A stretch of DNA of 64,000 bases from Camillea tinctor (GCA_022578605.1 MU394141.1:1-64000), one strand, 5' to 3'. Counted from the stretch's first letter, positions 13,653-25,328 are shown. The notes: generated by a model not told the origin, from the letters alone. Translations and numbers: made by a program.

Positions 13653-14698
13653 TGACTTCAGATCTCTCTGTACTTTGAAGCGGACTAAAGACTGATATGA
13701 GGAAGTTAATGGTTTACAGAACGTTGTTTACAAGTATCACAGCATCTACCAAGATGATTAATGTTTTAAATAAATTTTTATAACCTCATTACTCTTCTTA
13801 TGGTGACCCTGTTCGTTCCAAGATAACGCCATAGACCACGTACGAATGCACCATGGCATTTTGACTTGTATGATAGATATGCAAACAAAGACGTATTAGT
13901 TGGTTTGAGACATTTCAAGAGATAAGTAAGATGCTCAGCCGCCGCCGCCGTCATACAAAGATGCACAACCGGGACCACTTACTCCGCGTTATTTCAAAAT
14001 GCGAGTTGCATCTCATGTATCTTGTCAGCCTATGTGCATATATCACCGTAAAACATGCATTTGACAAGACATAAGATCGGATCTAGGACACCCTATTATA
14101 GTATGTAACAACCTGCTAGTAGCTACGTAGTCACAGCGTAGTACAGGTTCATCCTTCTTCTCGCACCGTGTAGCATTTCCATGAAACAAAGTTGGCAACA
14201 TGACCAATCAGAATGACTATTTTGCAACCGATTACTGATAACATTCTATTTGGAGGGGGGACCAAATATGCCTTTTCCATCATTTGGTTGCAGGCATCAT
14301 CCATTTCACTCCTTCCATTTTGTTGTCCTTAGCCTGCAATAGTAACACAACTACAAACTTGTCCTTTCCAAGGCTTTTTAAAACTCCGATAATTGGCTCT
14401 GGAACATAAAACTAATAGACTTACATGCGTGTCTACATGCATGGAAAACAAATGCGCACATCACATCGTATGACTTGTAGTCACCGAAGGCAGTATAATG
14501 CGGTGCTTTGGGGGCGGGTGGCTTGAATCATCACCGAAACTTACCAGCTCTTCCACATGAGACTGTATCATTAGATGAAGGAACGGATAAGCCTAGTGTC
14601 AAACTGTGCTATCTAGGTCATCATGGAACCCGTAGCCAGATACTGAACCCTCCCTCTCATTTTTGCTTGACCCATATTCGAAGATTCCGATAATCAGG
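13653..14698. promoter_or_regulatory. Divergent promoter between PKS and P450 genes
   Basis: About 1 kb separates the start codons of the minus-strand polyketide synthase and the plus-strand P450. Shared control is plausible from the head-to-head layout. No binding site of a known cluster regulator could be identified with confidence. Confidence 0.55.
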
Positions 14699-16432
14699 AT
14701 GTATTGCGTTATGCAAATGTTTCAACTCAGCATAGGGATATATGTAATAGTAGGTTGGATGGACATGAGCCGAGAGACACCCCCAAATGCGGTTTCTATT
14801 CTAACTATGCCCAGTACTATGCATTCTCTGTCATTTATTTGGCCTTCTTCCATCGTTTAGCTAGTTTTCCTGGCCGCAAGCTTTGGTCTGTATCTCGAAT
14901 TCCTTGGGCATACCATGTACTTCGAGGTGATCTCTGGCAGGTACTGGATGAGCTGCATGAGGTGTACGGTCCTGTGGTTCGAATCGCTCCGAACGAGGTC
15001 ACGACCACTTTCCCGTGTGCTTGGAAAGAGATCTATGCTTCAAAACCTCTACTTTTGAAGGACCCTTATAGCCAGACACCAGCATTAAACGGCTCCCATT
15101 CCCTCTTCACAGCCGAGGGTGACACGCATAAAAGGATCCGAGCAGTTCTCAACCATAGTTTTTCAGACAAGGCCTTACGTAGTCAAGCTCTCATAATCGA
15201 GCGCTATGCTGACAGGTTTATGGACCGAATCAGGCGTGAAGTAGCTGAAAAGAAGAACCAAGGTACAATTGATTTAACCAAGTTATATGGCTATACAAGT
15301 TTCGACACAATCACAGACCTTAGCTTGGGTGAGCCTCTGTGTGATGGACTTGCAGATCTGAACGAGCATGACTGGGTTAAAAATTATTTCTTTCACGCCA
15401 AGTTCAGTGCCATTCACACTGCTTTAAGCCATTTTTGGCCCCTTGATAAAGTCTTAGGTCTAGTCTTCATTGGTATCACTCGCAAAGCACGGGAGCGTAA
15501 TTGGCGCATCATCACAGGCGCTCTGGATCGCCGACTAGCTCAAGTCGAAAAGAAAGACAGATGTGAGAAGAATCAGCGTTCTGACCTACTCTCACCACTC
15601 GTCAACCGGCTTGAGAGAGAAGGAAATAGCAACATCACCCGCGGAGAAACACTGTCAAATGGGCTAGCTTTCGTTATTGCCGGCACTCAGCTCAACACTA
15701 ATGTGCTCTCGACAGCTACCTATCTGCTGCTCCGCCACAGAGAGAAGTGGGATCGCCTCACCGAGGAGATCCGGACTCGGTTCGCATGTGACGCTGATAT
15801 TACTATGCAAACGACGAGCAACCTGCCATATCTTGATGCTGTTATCAATGAAACTCTTCGAATTCGTCATCCTACGCCCATAAACTTACCTAGAGTGGTT
15901 CCAAATGACGCCGCTATAGTTCTAAATGGCCAGACAATTCCAAAGAATGTATGTTAGTTGAAATGATAGTATCCTCTCTATCTGTTGAAAGGCCTAGGTT
16001 TAGCTAATTTAATTCCAGGTGGTTGTTGGAATCAACCTACATGCAATTCAAAACGACTCGACTTTCTGGATTGAACCGCGTAAATTCAACCCCGAGCGAT
16101 TTCTGCCAGCCACCCATCCGTTTCATGATTCCCGCTTTGACGACGATGTGAAGGATGCCTTCGCGCCGTTCTCGGTGGGACCAAGAAACTGTATAGGTAA
16201 CAGGTACGCAGAGAGCTCCATTTCTGAATGCCTAAATGCTAAAACTTCCAGACTCTTTTTTGCTCAGGTACGACTTCTCTTAGCTAGAGTTGCTTGGAGC
16301 TTTGATTTAGTACGAGCAGAAAAGCATGAGGACGTTGGACAGCAGGGCTGGATGCAGCAAAGGGCGTGGTTCGCTTTTGAGTCTCAACCACTTATTGTTG
16401 ACCCTAAACCACGCCTAGAACATGATGAGTAA
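14699..16432 (+). CDS. Cytochrome P450 (CYP65-like) with atypical I helix
   Basis: Four exons (14699-14749, 14815-15948, 16019-16203, 16252-16432) give 516 residues. The first intron has a perfect TTCTAACTATG branch region, and the third (48 nt, in frame) is revealed because removing it restores CIGNRLFFAQVRLLLAR after the haem Cys. The protein has an N-terminal membrane anchor, a proline/glycine hinge (ASFPGRKLW), the K-helix ETLR and the haem loop FSVGPRNCIG (Cys453), so it should be an ER-bound haem monooxygenase. The I-helix motif usually reading AGxET is AGTQL (306-310): the acid and the threonine that deliver protons to bound oxygen are both replaced. It may catalyse a non-hydroxylating or radical-coupling step; that is inference. 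It diverges from the polyketide synthase gene. Confidence 0.9.
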
Positions 16433-16493
16433 ATTAAACTGGTGAGGTCTGTATTGAGTTCCAACTAAGAAAAAAAATCAATACTATTTTTCA

Positions 16494-18265
16494 CTAATAC
16501 CTCTTCACCGGGTTATACCATGAAAATATGCCTAATGGATCGTATACATTCTTCAGGCTCATAAGTCTAGGAAGGTTATCTCGTGAGAACCAAGCTGCAG
16601 GATCCTCGTCACCGTGACCAAAGTGTACGAAGACACTAAGCTCGTCTCGTCCACTGCCATTTTGTAGCATATCCCGCATCTCTCGACCAAATTGGGTGAG
16701 TGCGAGCCCTTGGCTTGCACTTGATCCAACTCCGTCAACTTGTCTGCCAATGGGAATTTAGTATTCAGTTTTTAGAGATCGAGGAGAGACAGGTGTAAGA
16801 TTGAATGGTGTGTGGACTGGTCAGACCAGAAACGAATATTCGCTCGCTCTGTTTCGGGGAATAACTCACACAAATGCTATAACGTCGCGAAATGGAAATG
16901 CGGACGTGTCTTGGGAGTATAATTGAAATCCATAATGCGCGTATTGTTGCCAAACGATCGACGCTCCTCGTAATTCTGGGTTTGTTGCCATTGCCCTGTC
17001 CATATACCCAACACTACTAACCAGGTTTGGTATGTCAACTTGATAAAGATTGACTCCGTACGGAACATAATAAACTCCAGGAGAACATCCATATTCGACT
17101 ATGGCACCATCATTGGCCGTGGCTGGGATGTAATTCCACGGAACGGTAGAGATATTGACATTCAGGGGCTTTAGATTTATAAATGGCTGGATGAGTGCCT
17201 TACCTTCGGCCTGTGGCCCAGCGTATATGAAGTTAGCTGTTATAATAACCCCTTCTAATGTTGGATCCGGGCTGTAACGAATTGAAATACCGATGCTTAA
17301 TTCCCTAGGCTGTGAGACTGAGAATTGCTTTATGAGAGCCCACACAGATCCATTTTGGCTGCCAAGGAATGTCATGTCGGCATTCATGGCGTACCCATCG
17401 TTTGTGGCAGGATATATACGGTATTTGAGGGACAGGACAACCCCATAATTAGAACCGGCTCCCTTAATACCGTATAATAGATCTGCATACTCCGTCTGGG
17501 AGACATTTAGGACCTGACCCTCTGCTGTGATCAATTCCACTGATATTAACGAATCTGATATAGCACCATATAGTCCAGAGTAGGGCCCGATACCGCCTCC
17601 AAGAGTGGCGCCTGCGAACCCAATACAAGGACATTGTGGTACAGCTTTTGACATTGTTATCAGGAAATGGAATGACTTACATACAACAAATTCTTGGAGA
17701 CGTTTACTTACGAATTTCCATGCCAACCGCCTGAAGAGCAGTGGCTACCTCATTTGCCCGCACCGCGCCTCCGATCGTCATAGTCTTAGCAAGAGAATCA
17801 ACTTGGATTGAGTTAAACTTGCCCAGATCCATATCGATACCTCCCTTAAACCGACCTAGAGAAGTTGAATAACCATGGCCTCCGCCCGTGGCAAGAAACG
17901 AGATGTTTCTCTCCACAGCATAGATAACCTAAAATTATTTTCATATTAACGCCAAACTCAAGTTTTCGCTATAGATGAAGGGGATGGAATCCAATGACAA
18001 GTATGGATGACGAGCTTACCACCTTCTGCACATCGCCCACCAGAGCCGGTTTCACGCCTACTATGTAACTTGGCTGGGTAGCGATATTGTATCGAGGAGT
18101 AAAGTCTTCCGCGTACGTAGAATTTGATCTTAGAGCAACTTCGGCCCCTGGCGATAAAAGAGACTCAAGGTCATCGTGAACTGATTGAGGGTCCACGAGT
18201 GCCCACGAGTTGTATGGGAGCACCAAAAGTGCTACAAGGGGTTGAAGCAACCAAACAGCCAACAT
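16494..18265 (-). CDS. Secreted FAD-linked oxidoreductase, BBE-like
   Basis: Four exons (18265-18020, 17928-17712, 17644-16870, 16743-16494) give 495 residues with matching phases. A signal peptide (residues 1 to about 23) leads into a PCMH-type FAD domain. TGGGHGYS places the 8-alpha-histidyl FAD residue at His100, and CPCIGFAGATLGGGIG gives Cys159, about 60 residues on, as expected for bicovalent flavin. The C-terminal HGDEDPAAWF and the stretch LMSLKNVYDPLGIFSW are typical of the berberine-bridge-enzyme fold. Such oxidases in fungal clusters dehydrogenate alcohols or phenols and can generate quinone methides or trigger ring closure. It converges with the upstream P450 (61 bp between stop codons). 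The last intron (126 nt) is the least certain. Confidence 0.9.
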
Positions 18266-19113
18266 GGTAAGGTCTATTCACTGAGAATATATTGTTATGA
18301 TGCTGTTGGATAATGCCGCACCGTTGGAAACCAGACTGAGGACAGTGGGAGTTAAAAACCATCCCAATTATAGGAAGACATCCAGCTCTTGAACTAGAGC
18401 TGAAATGAAGTCTCTCCTCTGTGCTTCGGGACATATTGTTCGTTTGATTGCGCGTGAAGGAACCTCTAACATTATCTCAGCCGCCATCACCGGCGCCTCA
18501 ATTTGGGGGTCAGACCTGAACACAGAAGGGTTGTCAAGCAAACATTTCGATCTAGTAATGTATCTGTTTCTATTTTAGTTCCTTGCAAAAGGTGAGGTAT
18601 CAACTGGCCTGGCTACCTACACTAGGTTAGGTAAGTAGGTAGGTTACCTTGCTGAACTAAGACATCCTAAATCCTCAAGTCTTCCACTCGACTATTTGTT
18701 CCACAGTGCGGCTATTCGTTGTGTACCCAACAGTAAATATTCGTACCTGACACAGCCCTCTTATTGGTATGTATGTCAGAAGATTATGTTGTTCTGCAGC
18801 CGCCCGGAAACTCAGGTGATAGAAGCAGGGTGGCGTTAAAAAGCCACCCCCATTTATCAGCTACACAGGCTAACATTGAACCATAGATAGGGGGAGAGGG
18901 GGAGGGGGTTCATTTGTCTACGCCAATTCTGAGAGGGAGATCGCCTGAGACTAGAAAGTAATTGGCAGCCCATGCCATCTCTTTGTCCTCTTTCACCATA
19001 ATCGGCCTCCCTGCAATTCCTAAGCCTTCGGGATTCCGTTGCAATCTTGCTTGAACCATTATACTCATTTCTTCTCAATTTTCTTCCCAGCTTTTCAACT
19101 CATTCAGTGCATC
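18266..19113. promoter_or_regulatory. Divergent promoter between FAD oxidase and reductase genes
   Basis: A gene-free 0.85-kb stretch lies between two start codons in opposite directions. It contains a cluster of overlapping TAGGT/ACCTA motifs at about 18608-18650 resembling the CCTAGG-centred palindromes near 52 kb. No assigned regulator site was recognised. Confidence 0.5.
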
Positions 19114-19936
19114 ATGAAGCTTGCAATTGGGGGCTCGTCCGGCTTTGTCGGTACCGAGTTAATTCGCCAGGCCTTGGATAACCCAGCGATCGACTCCATC
19201 GTCGGCATTAGCAGGCGCGAGACATCTGTACCAGTCGGATCTGAGGACAAGGCTTGGAAGCTGAAGTCAATTGTCTGCGATGACTTTGAGAACTATCCCG
19301 ACAGTCTTAAGAAGGAATTAGAGGATGTGGATGCCTGCATCTGGTATGTGGATTGCATTGACAACCTACTAGGGACTAATCACAAAATAGGACCATCGCC
19401 GTGACGCCGTCCAAGATGAAGAGCACGCCATGGGAAGAGGTAGTTAAGATCTGTCGCGATTATACACTTACAGCCCTCGAGACCATGGCTAGCGTTCCCC
19501 GCAAGCAGGACGGACCGCTCCGCTTCGTATATATTAGTGGACATTTTGCTCCACGGGACGGTGCCCCTATTCCGAAACAATTGACTGAGTTTGGTCTCGT
19601 ACAAGTGGGTTCAATGCGTGTAAGTGTATTTTGGCTTATTATTTTGTGTCCTTACACACGCAAGTCTCTAACAACTAGATTTTCTTTTTGAAGGGACGAC
19701 TCGAAGCTCATATTCTCGACTACTCGGAGAAGTCTAATGGAGCAGTGGCATCATGTATTGCGAAGCCCGGCATGATCAAAGGTCCAGGCATGGAAGTGCG
19801 CATCGTCCCCGGTCTCCCCGAGATCGAGCTGCACGATATTGCCACGACCCTTTTAGATCAAGTAGTTAACGGCTTCGAGAAGGACACGCTGTCTAACGAT
19901 GACATGGTGAGAATCGCGGAGTCACTCAGATCTTGA
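19114..19936 (+). CDS. NAD(P)-binding Rossmann-fold protein (NmrA/HTATIP2-like)
   Basis: Three exons (19114-19343, 19391-19619, 19694-19936) give 233 residues; introns are 47 and 74 nt. The start at 19114 puts the nucleotide-binding motif GGSSGFVGTEL at residues 6-16, as in atypical short-chain dehydrogenases; an upstream in-frame leader beginning at 19039 lacks family support. ISRRET after the second beta strand suggests NADP(H) preference. YISGHFAPRD and MRGRLEAHIL follow the pattern of fungal HTATIP2-like reductases, some of which sit in polyketide clusters. The substrate is unknown; reduction of a carbonyl or quinone in the pathway is a reasonable guess. Confidence 0.85.
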
Positions 19937-20160
19937 AATGTCTTTGAAGCAACCGTGTAGAGTATTCGTACAAAGCTAGATTCAATCATGTCACTTCATG
20001 AATATGTCGCAATGTCTTCAGCAGTTACTATGTCCAGTTTATATTGAGATGAACCTCACCATTTAATTATGACACTTTCGTTTAGATCATGCACGATAGA
20101 TTTGAACTATGTAGTCTCTTTCTGTCCTGTACTGTAAACTATCTGGCTTCAAGATCTGAT

Positions 20161-20303
20161 TGTTGGAATATAGGGTTACCACCCCACTATACGGTACTAC
20201 ACTACTATTACATGTATATATATATCGGGCTTAGGCCCTCATAGACTCTCTCCTGGACTAATACACTTCATCCTTTCTCTCACCTATCGTCTCGCTCCAA
20301 TAC
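20161..20303 (+). mobile_element. Partial copy of a TGTTGGAATA terminal-inverted-repeat element
   Basis: The sequence from TGTTGGAATA through CACCCCACTATACGGTACTA, a central CGGGCTTAGGCCC and CTCTCTCCTGGACTAATAC to CTCCAATA matches, with scattered differences, the reverse complement of most of the element at 40571-40758. The right terminal repeat is missing here. It is non-coding and lies between the reductase and the rhodopsin-like gene. Confidence 0.8.
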
Positions 20304-20958
20304 TGATTGCCTTGTACCACGATGGAATAGCCCAATATCACGGGCACTAGACTTTCACTTAGTTGTAACAAGGAAGGGGCTTAATCCTTTCGATCAGTGT
20401 GATAAGTTGTCTAGAATCCTTCCAAGTTGTAAATCGCTCCACGTACCTCATTGTGTACTTATTTCTAAGACTTCTTGCGTTACCTGTTGACTTGCTGCAG
20501 GTCGACAAAAACGGCAGACACAATAAGTCGGGCCATAACACAGCAAACCAGCCAACCAAGAGCCAACATACTGAGCCTCGTACTCCATGTCAGCTCAGCG
20601 GATGAATGGAATTCCGAATGAATTTGGCCTTTTGGCGTATCAGCAAGTAAGCACTTCTAAGTCCTGCTTTCTGCAGCCTAGGCTTGCGCGAAAAAAAAAT
20701 TGAATAGAAGGCTTATCTCGTACGTGAAAATACCCAGTCTGGGCTTGTGTATATATATCAATTATCTTCCATCTTTCTAAGACAAGTCTAAAACGAGTAT
20801 TGATCTCGTTGCTTGACCTATGCAAACTACAACTCAGCTGTGCCACTGCTTTTGCTCAGTCCACGGCTATTCCGGCATACTCATATTTGACATAAGTTGT
20901 TTTTATAGTACTTGCTCAAACAAGTGTGTTTGGCTTAAGCGGCTTTGTCACTCAAGCC

Positions 20959-22380
20959 ATGGCAATGATCCCTAAGAGTTCCATACCTGTAAGGGAAGGC
21001 GATCTCGGACCGAGCGTTGTAATTGTCGGTGCAGTCTCACTCGGCGTCACGACTATCGCCCTGGCTCTGCGACTTGGGTTGCGAGCCTTGTCACCCGGAG
21101 AAACAGTATTCTGGTGGGATGATTGGGCACTTGTACTGACAACTATCATCTCACACGCCTTTCTATCTCTCAATATCGCCTGGACACACCTTGGGCTAGG
21201 CAAGCACATAGAGGCTATTTCTGTGTCAAACACACTGCCAAGTGTCTATTTTAGCAAAGCGTCGATGCAGCTGTACTCCTTGTGCATCTGGCTGATCAAA
21301 ATCAGCGCTTTGCTACTGTATGCACGAATATTCAAAATAACGCGGAGATTCCGCATCGCCCTCTGGTGTGTCGGGGGTTGGGTGACAGCTTGGTTTGTTT
21401 GCACCGCCATCGTGCCATGGTTTAACTGCTCACCAGTCCGGAAAACGATCGATCCCTTCATCCTAGGGCAGTGCTTTGATCGCATGGGCTGGTTCTTAGC
21501 ATCGGCCTTTATAAATGCGATCACAGATCTGATCATACTGATACTGCCGATTCCAGTCGTATGGCAACTTCAGATGACACTACGCAGAAAGATATCAGTT
21601 ATCTTCGTATTCCTTTTAGGTTACTGGTATGTTGGAACAACTGTGTCCTCCCGGGTCTATTCCACGAGGACATCACCTACCTTTCCACTTTGTATGTCCT
21701 AGCTAAGATGGCTCTTTTTAGTTCGTGCTTTCTGTCATTCGCGCGCTTCGTAATCATCATTCGCGACCCCACCGTCATGAGTGTTGTTCCGGCAGAAGAC
21801 CCATATTGTAAGCATACGCGTTTCTACTTATACCACAACCCCCGTGGAATTCAAACCGGCAATAAGGCCGCAAGTATTAACTAGTCTTTATTTAATCCTA
21901 GATCATACTATCCCCCTCCTCCTGTTATCCATGCTCGAGGCTCCCTTTGCGATTGTTGCGCTCTCTGCACCCACGATAGTCAAATCAAGTTTACACACCT
22001 TTGCGCATGGCAAATTCAAGTCTCTTTTCAGGAATGTTTTTAGAAGTGAAGGAGGTAGAAAAAGCACCGGAAGCCGCAGAAAATATGAGTCGAACGACAA
22101 CATACGCATGATGGCCAGCGATATTTCCGGAAATGATAGATCCAGTCGCGCTATGTACTATGAGGGAGTGCCTTGCACCTACCACTATAAGGATGCCGCA
22201 AAGGACCCGCAAGGGGTATTGCTGTTTCAAGAAAGCCGGTTACCAACCGCTGGTAGTTACACTAGTATAACTGCTTTAGCTAGTAGTAGACATAGTCCTG
22301 AGAGTGATGAGTTTGCTGTGCCGCTGGGTCCGATGGGTGTAGTCAGGGATGATGGTACACAGTCCAGATGGACTAAATGA
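20959..22380 (+). CDS. Fungal rhodopsin-like seven-helix integral membrane protein
   Basis: Three exons (20959-21626, 21722-21807, 21902-22380) give 410 residues. The first ATG with a good context (GCCATGG) is at 20959; the open frame begins earlier only at a GTG. The helices, WWDDWALVLT (the DDW signature near residue 55), the IWLIKISALLLYARIF helix and SFARFVIIIR identify the fungal rhodopsin-like/PTH11-related family. The C-terminal third is hydrophilic and serine rich, probably a cytosolic tail. Function in metabolite clusters is not established; sensing or transport at a membrane is possible. At 410 residues it is too long for a Pyr4-type terpene cyclase (about 240), and I saw no similarity to one. 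Confidence 0.85.
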
Positions 22381-22890
22381 TCATCTATAATACGTGGAAG
22401 GCACATAAAATCTCGACGGCACTGATTTGTGTAGTTAATATCAATGTATATCTGCTAATGGTGGTGAACGGACAATCAATCATAAGAAATTGTTCCCTCA
22501 ACATGGGTTTAACTCTTGCTTTCTTTAACATTTTCAACTGTGAATCATAGTATGTCCGTAGAAAGGTCGCACGGAGAGTAAGCTTGTAAATCCCTTGTAT
22601 TAAATCTGTAAATCTGGTATATCTCGTAATTAGCTTTCATTTATAATTTATTTTTAAGCGAGAGGACTTTGTTGGATTTAAGTAAGGGACAAAAAACGAG
22701 GTGGTATCACCGTTCCCGCCACAGCGCCACACAATCAGATATTTAAGGGAGGTGACGCATAACCGTCCGTCCATTTAAAACGACCGCAGCACAATTATTC
22801 TTACAACCTACCTATTTTTACAATAATCTTGAAAATAACTATTTATTATCTTGTCTCAAAGGCTCTCATATTCGTTGCACTTCTACAATC

Positions 22891-23820
22891 ATGCCCGCGA
22901 TGGTCAATTCCACAACTCAAATCTATAACTTTCCGAACGAGTTTATTGAGAATATACATGTCCTCTCTAATGGGAACTTACTTCTCAGCACTATGGAGTC
23001 GCCAACGGGTCTTCTTTACACTCTAGATCCCAACGCACCAGACCCTCAGGCCAAGCTTGTAACCAGTTTTGATAGCAATGTCACGGCCCTCACGGGGATA
23101 GCCCCATTGCCTGACTGTGATGATGACCTCTACGCCGTTAGTGGTGGTATCCACACGTCTTTCGCCTTTGAGAAAGGCACCATGAGAGTTTATATAGTCT
23201 CTCTTAAGACCGGTACGGTAGTCGATAGCATTACGGTGCCCGAAGCGGCAACAATGAACGGCATGGCCGCCCTGCCACTTCACCCACACGTGTTGATGAG
23301 CGCTGATTCGATTGATGGGCGTATCCTCTCCATCGACACACGCACGCACAAGGTCAGCATTGCGTCGGAAGACTATGCCCTCGGTCCAGGAGCTTATAAT
23401 TCTTCATCTGGAGTCCCGCCCATAGGCATTAACGGACTCCGGGTGCGTGGGGACTATATATACTTCACGAACTCGAGTCAGGGAACGCTCGTCCGCGTGC
23501 TCATCAACGAATACGGGAGACCTATTGGCGATTTCGAGGTGTTGGCCCGAAGCCCTGAGGCCCTGCAGATTTACGATGACTTTACCTTCGACAATGAAGG
23601 CAATATATACGTAGCTGTTCATTCATCCGCAGTCTTCAAGATTACTCCGGATGGTGTGCAGACAACTTTGGCTGGGGGGGGATCGGACTCGCTATTCAAG
23701 GAACCCACATCAGTCGCCCTGGCGAACGATGGCAAGTCCATATATGTCTCTACTGGTGGAAACTTTAGAGCAACTCCACGGGAGGGTGGTCAGGTTATCC
23801 AGGTTCGACTGCATGAATAG
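22891..23820 (+). CDS. Beta-propeller protein (SMP-30/NHL-like), candidate hetero-Diels-Alderase
   Basis: A single exon of 309 residues. Repeating blade-like segments (FIENIHVLSNGNLLLST, LTGIAPLPD..LYAVSGG, MNGMAALP..VLMSADS, INGLRVRGDYIYFTNSS, YDDFTFDNEGNIYVAVH, PTSVALANDGKSIYVSTGG) indicate a six-bladed TolB/SMP-30-like propeller. This fold includes fungal tropolone-sesquiterpenoid pathway proteins (EupF, AsR5) that catalyse intermolecular hetero-Diels-Alder reactions of polyketide quinone methides, as I recall from the literature. Location in a cluster with a CMeT-containing NR-PKS and an FAD oxidase makes that role attractive, but lactonase or binding roles remain possible. No signal peptide is seen from the ATG; a hydrophobic leader in another frame upstream lacks an ATG. 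Confidence 0.8.
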   Translation: MPAMVNSTTQIYNFPNEFIENIHVLSNGNLLLSTMESPTGLLYTLDPNAPDPQAKLVTSFDSNVTALTGIAPLPDCDDDLYAVSGGIHTSFAFEKGTMRVYIVSLKTGTVVDSITVPEAATMNGMAALPLHPHVLMSADSIDGRILSIDTRTHKVSIASEDYALGPGAYNSSSGVPPIGINGLRVRGDYIYFTNSSQGTLVRVLINEYGRPIGDFEVLARSPEALQIYDDFTFDNEGNIYVAVHSSAVFKITPDGVQTTLAGGGSDSLFKEPTSVALANDGKSIYVSTGGNFRATPREGGQVIQVRLHE

Positions 23821-24710
23821 TTCCTAGACAATAACACAGATACTTCCCGGTTGTTACGGCAAAATCCAACGCCATACGCAAGGACCAGGTCACGTGGTAT
23901 GGACCACATTCCCGTCGTAACCGAAAATGGAAACAAGGCGGGCGTCGACGCCAAGGCCATTGACGATGGTTAACGGCTCGACGGTGGATGGTCCTCGGGT
24001 ATATAAAGCCCATAGATCTTTATACTTTCATGGTAGTTAGTAGCATGAATTAAAATCAATTACTCGATATACCGATATAATCTCACATAATTAAACTTTA
24101 TTAAGAATTCAAAATATACTATCCTCTTGCTAATATGAACCCTTACGGTTAGTTAGGAAACCGACCGTCACAATGATTCATGTGACCATAGCAAGTGAGC
24201 TGAATTGAGAATATTGGTCGAGCCTTGCATCATGTCGTGAGCATAAGTCGGCATTCCATCACCGAAATATATCCGATCATTCTAGCTATCTGGCCAGTTT
24301 CTGCATCACGAGTCGCCAGGACTAGTGCTTTGAATATGGGCGAGCTGTGTAGGACTTTTAACCAATGGAGATATTAATATCCCATATAAACCCCTTAAGT
24401 TTTCGTTCCTATGGTACGGAAGTGCTCTGGCGGTGAATCCCTAATACGTCACACCACAATTCGTTTGATAATAACGTGAGCACTGAGTTCTTAACGGTTG
24501 CATAATGGATGGCTACGGTAACACAGTTACTATAAAGACTACTGATACATCATAGCCCGGATGAGTCCGGCTTATACTACTTGCACATCAACGCGTGATG
24601 GAGGTTATTAAATTGCATCGTTACACTGACATACTCGATTCTATGTATGAAAGGCGTGACTACTTCGTATAGGATACGGGGCAAGAAAAGGAGGTGCAGA
24701 GGGTGAATCA

Positions 24711-24720
24711 TATATAAAAA
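24711..24720 (+). promoter_or_regulatory. TATA box
   Basis: A strong TATATAAAAA element lies 110 bp upstream of the ATG of the small secreted protein gene, a spacing that suits a core promoter. Confidence 0.65.
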
Positions 24721-24829
24721 GGCTTAAATATTTATCCCCATCAGCAAATCCTAAACAGTACAGGTGACCATTGCTCACATTTACACCCATAACACTCCCA
24801 AGAAAATCTATTCCTCAAATTGCCTCAAT

Positions 24830-25328
24830 ATGTTCTCCTCTAAGATCCTCCTCCTAGCCCTGCCCCTAATGGACCTGACCCACGCCTGGGAGGTGACAGA
24901 CTACAGTGGTGTGGACAAATGCATCGCGCAAAGCAACACCGAATACCGTATCTACGACGGTAGTGACTCCGGAGTTTGCCACAATTTCAATGGCGGCGAT
25001 TCCGGGTCTAAGTGTAGCCAATACACTAACGGTGGTTCCAACGGCCCCGACGCATGTGGCAGCGGCTATTTATTGGCCCAGAGTGCCAGACCTAGGGGAT
25101 GCACGGTGTACACTGGCAAGAATTGCGCCGGTCTGTGGTATACCGGCGACTGCGTTACTCCGGGTTTTGGACTGACGCTGGCTTCGTTCAAATGCGTAAG
25201 TTTAACCTCCAGAGAGACTAGGAAAAGATGGAATGTGTAGCAATGGCTAACAAGTATGGAAAGTGATCGTCTTCCGCATTAACTGAGACGTTTCCCAGAA
25301 TCCTCGGGAACAATCGTGGGTCAACTAA
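24830..25328 (+). CDS. Small secreted cysteine-rich protein
   Basis: Two exons (24830-25195 and 25299-25328) give about 131 residues. The signal peptide MFSSKILLLALPLMDLTHA precedes WEVTDYSGVDKC; the mature protein is rich in Cys, Gly, Ser and Asn, with eight cysteines, which suggests disulfide bonding. Use of the first in-frame ATG at 24830 puts the signal peptide at the N terminus. The GTAAGT donor after TTCAAATGC and an acceptor at 25298 add a nine-residue tail; without splicing the frame runs to 25240 with a basic tail. No enzyme motif is seen. Effector-like or antimicrobial-like roles are possible but unproven. It may be a bystander in the metabolite cluster. Confidence 0.75.

Noticed and set aside
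14974..14986. tRNA B-box-like GGTTCGAATC
   Set aside because: It lies inside the P450 coding exon, and no cloverleaf partner was found.
20926..20958. Longer N terminus for the rhodopsin-like protein
   Set aside because: The open frame begins with GTG; the first ATG with good context is at 20959.
20959..22380. Pyr4-type terpene cyclase
   Set aside because: It is about 170 residues too long and carries fungal rhodopsin-family motifs such as WWDDW.
22829..22891. Signal-peptide-like leader for the beta-propeller protein
   Set aside because: It is in a different frame, begins with TTG and has no supporting splice site.
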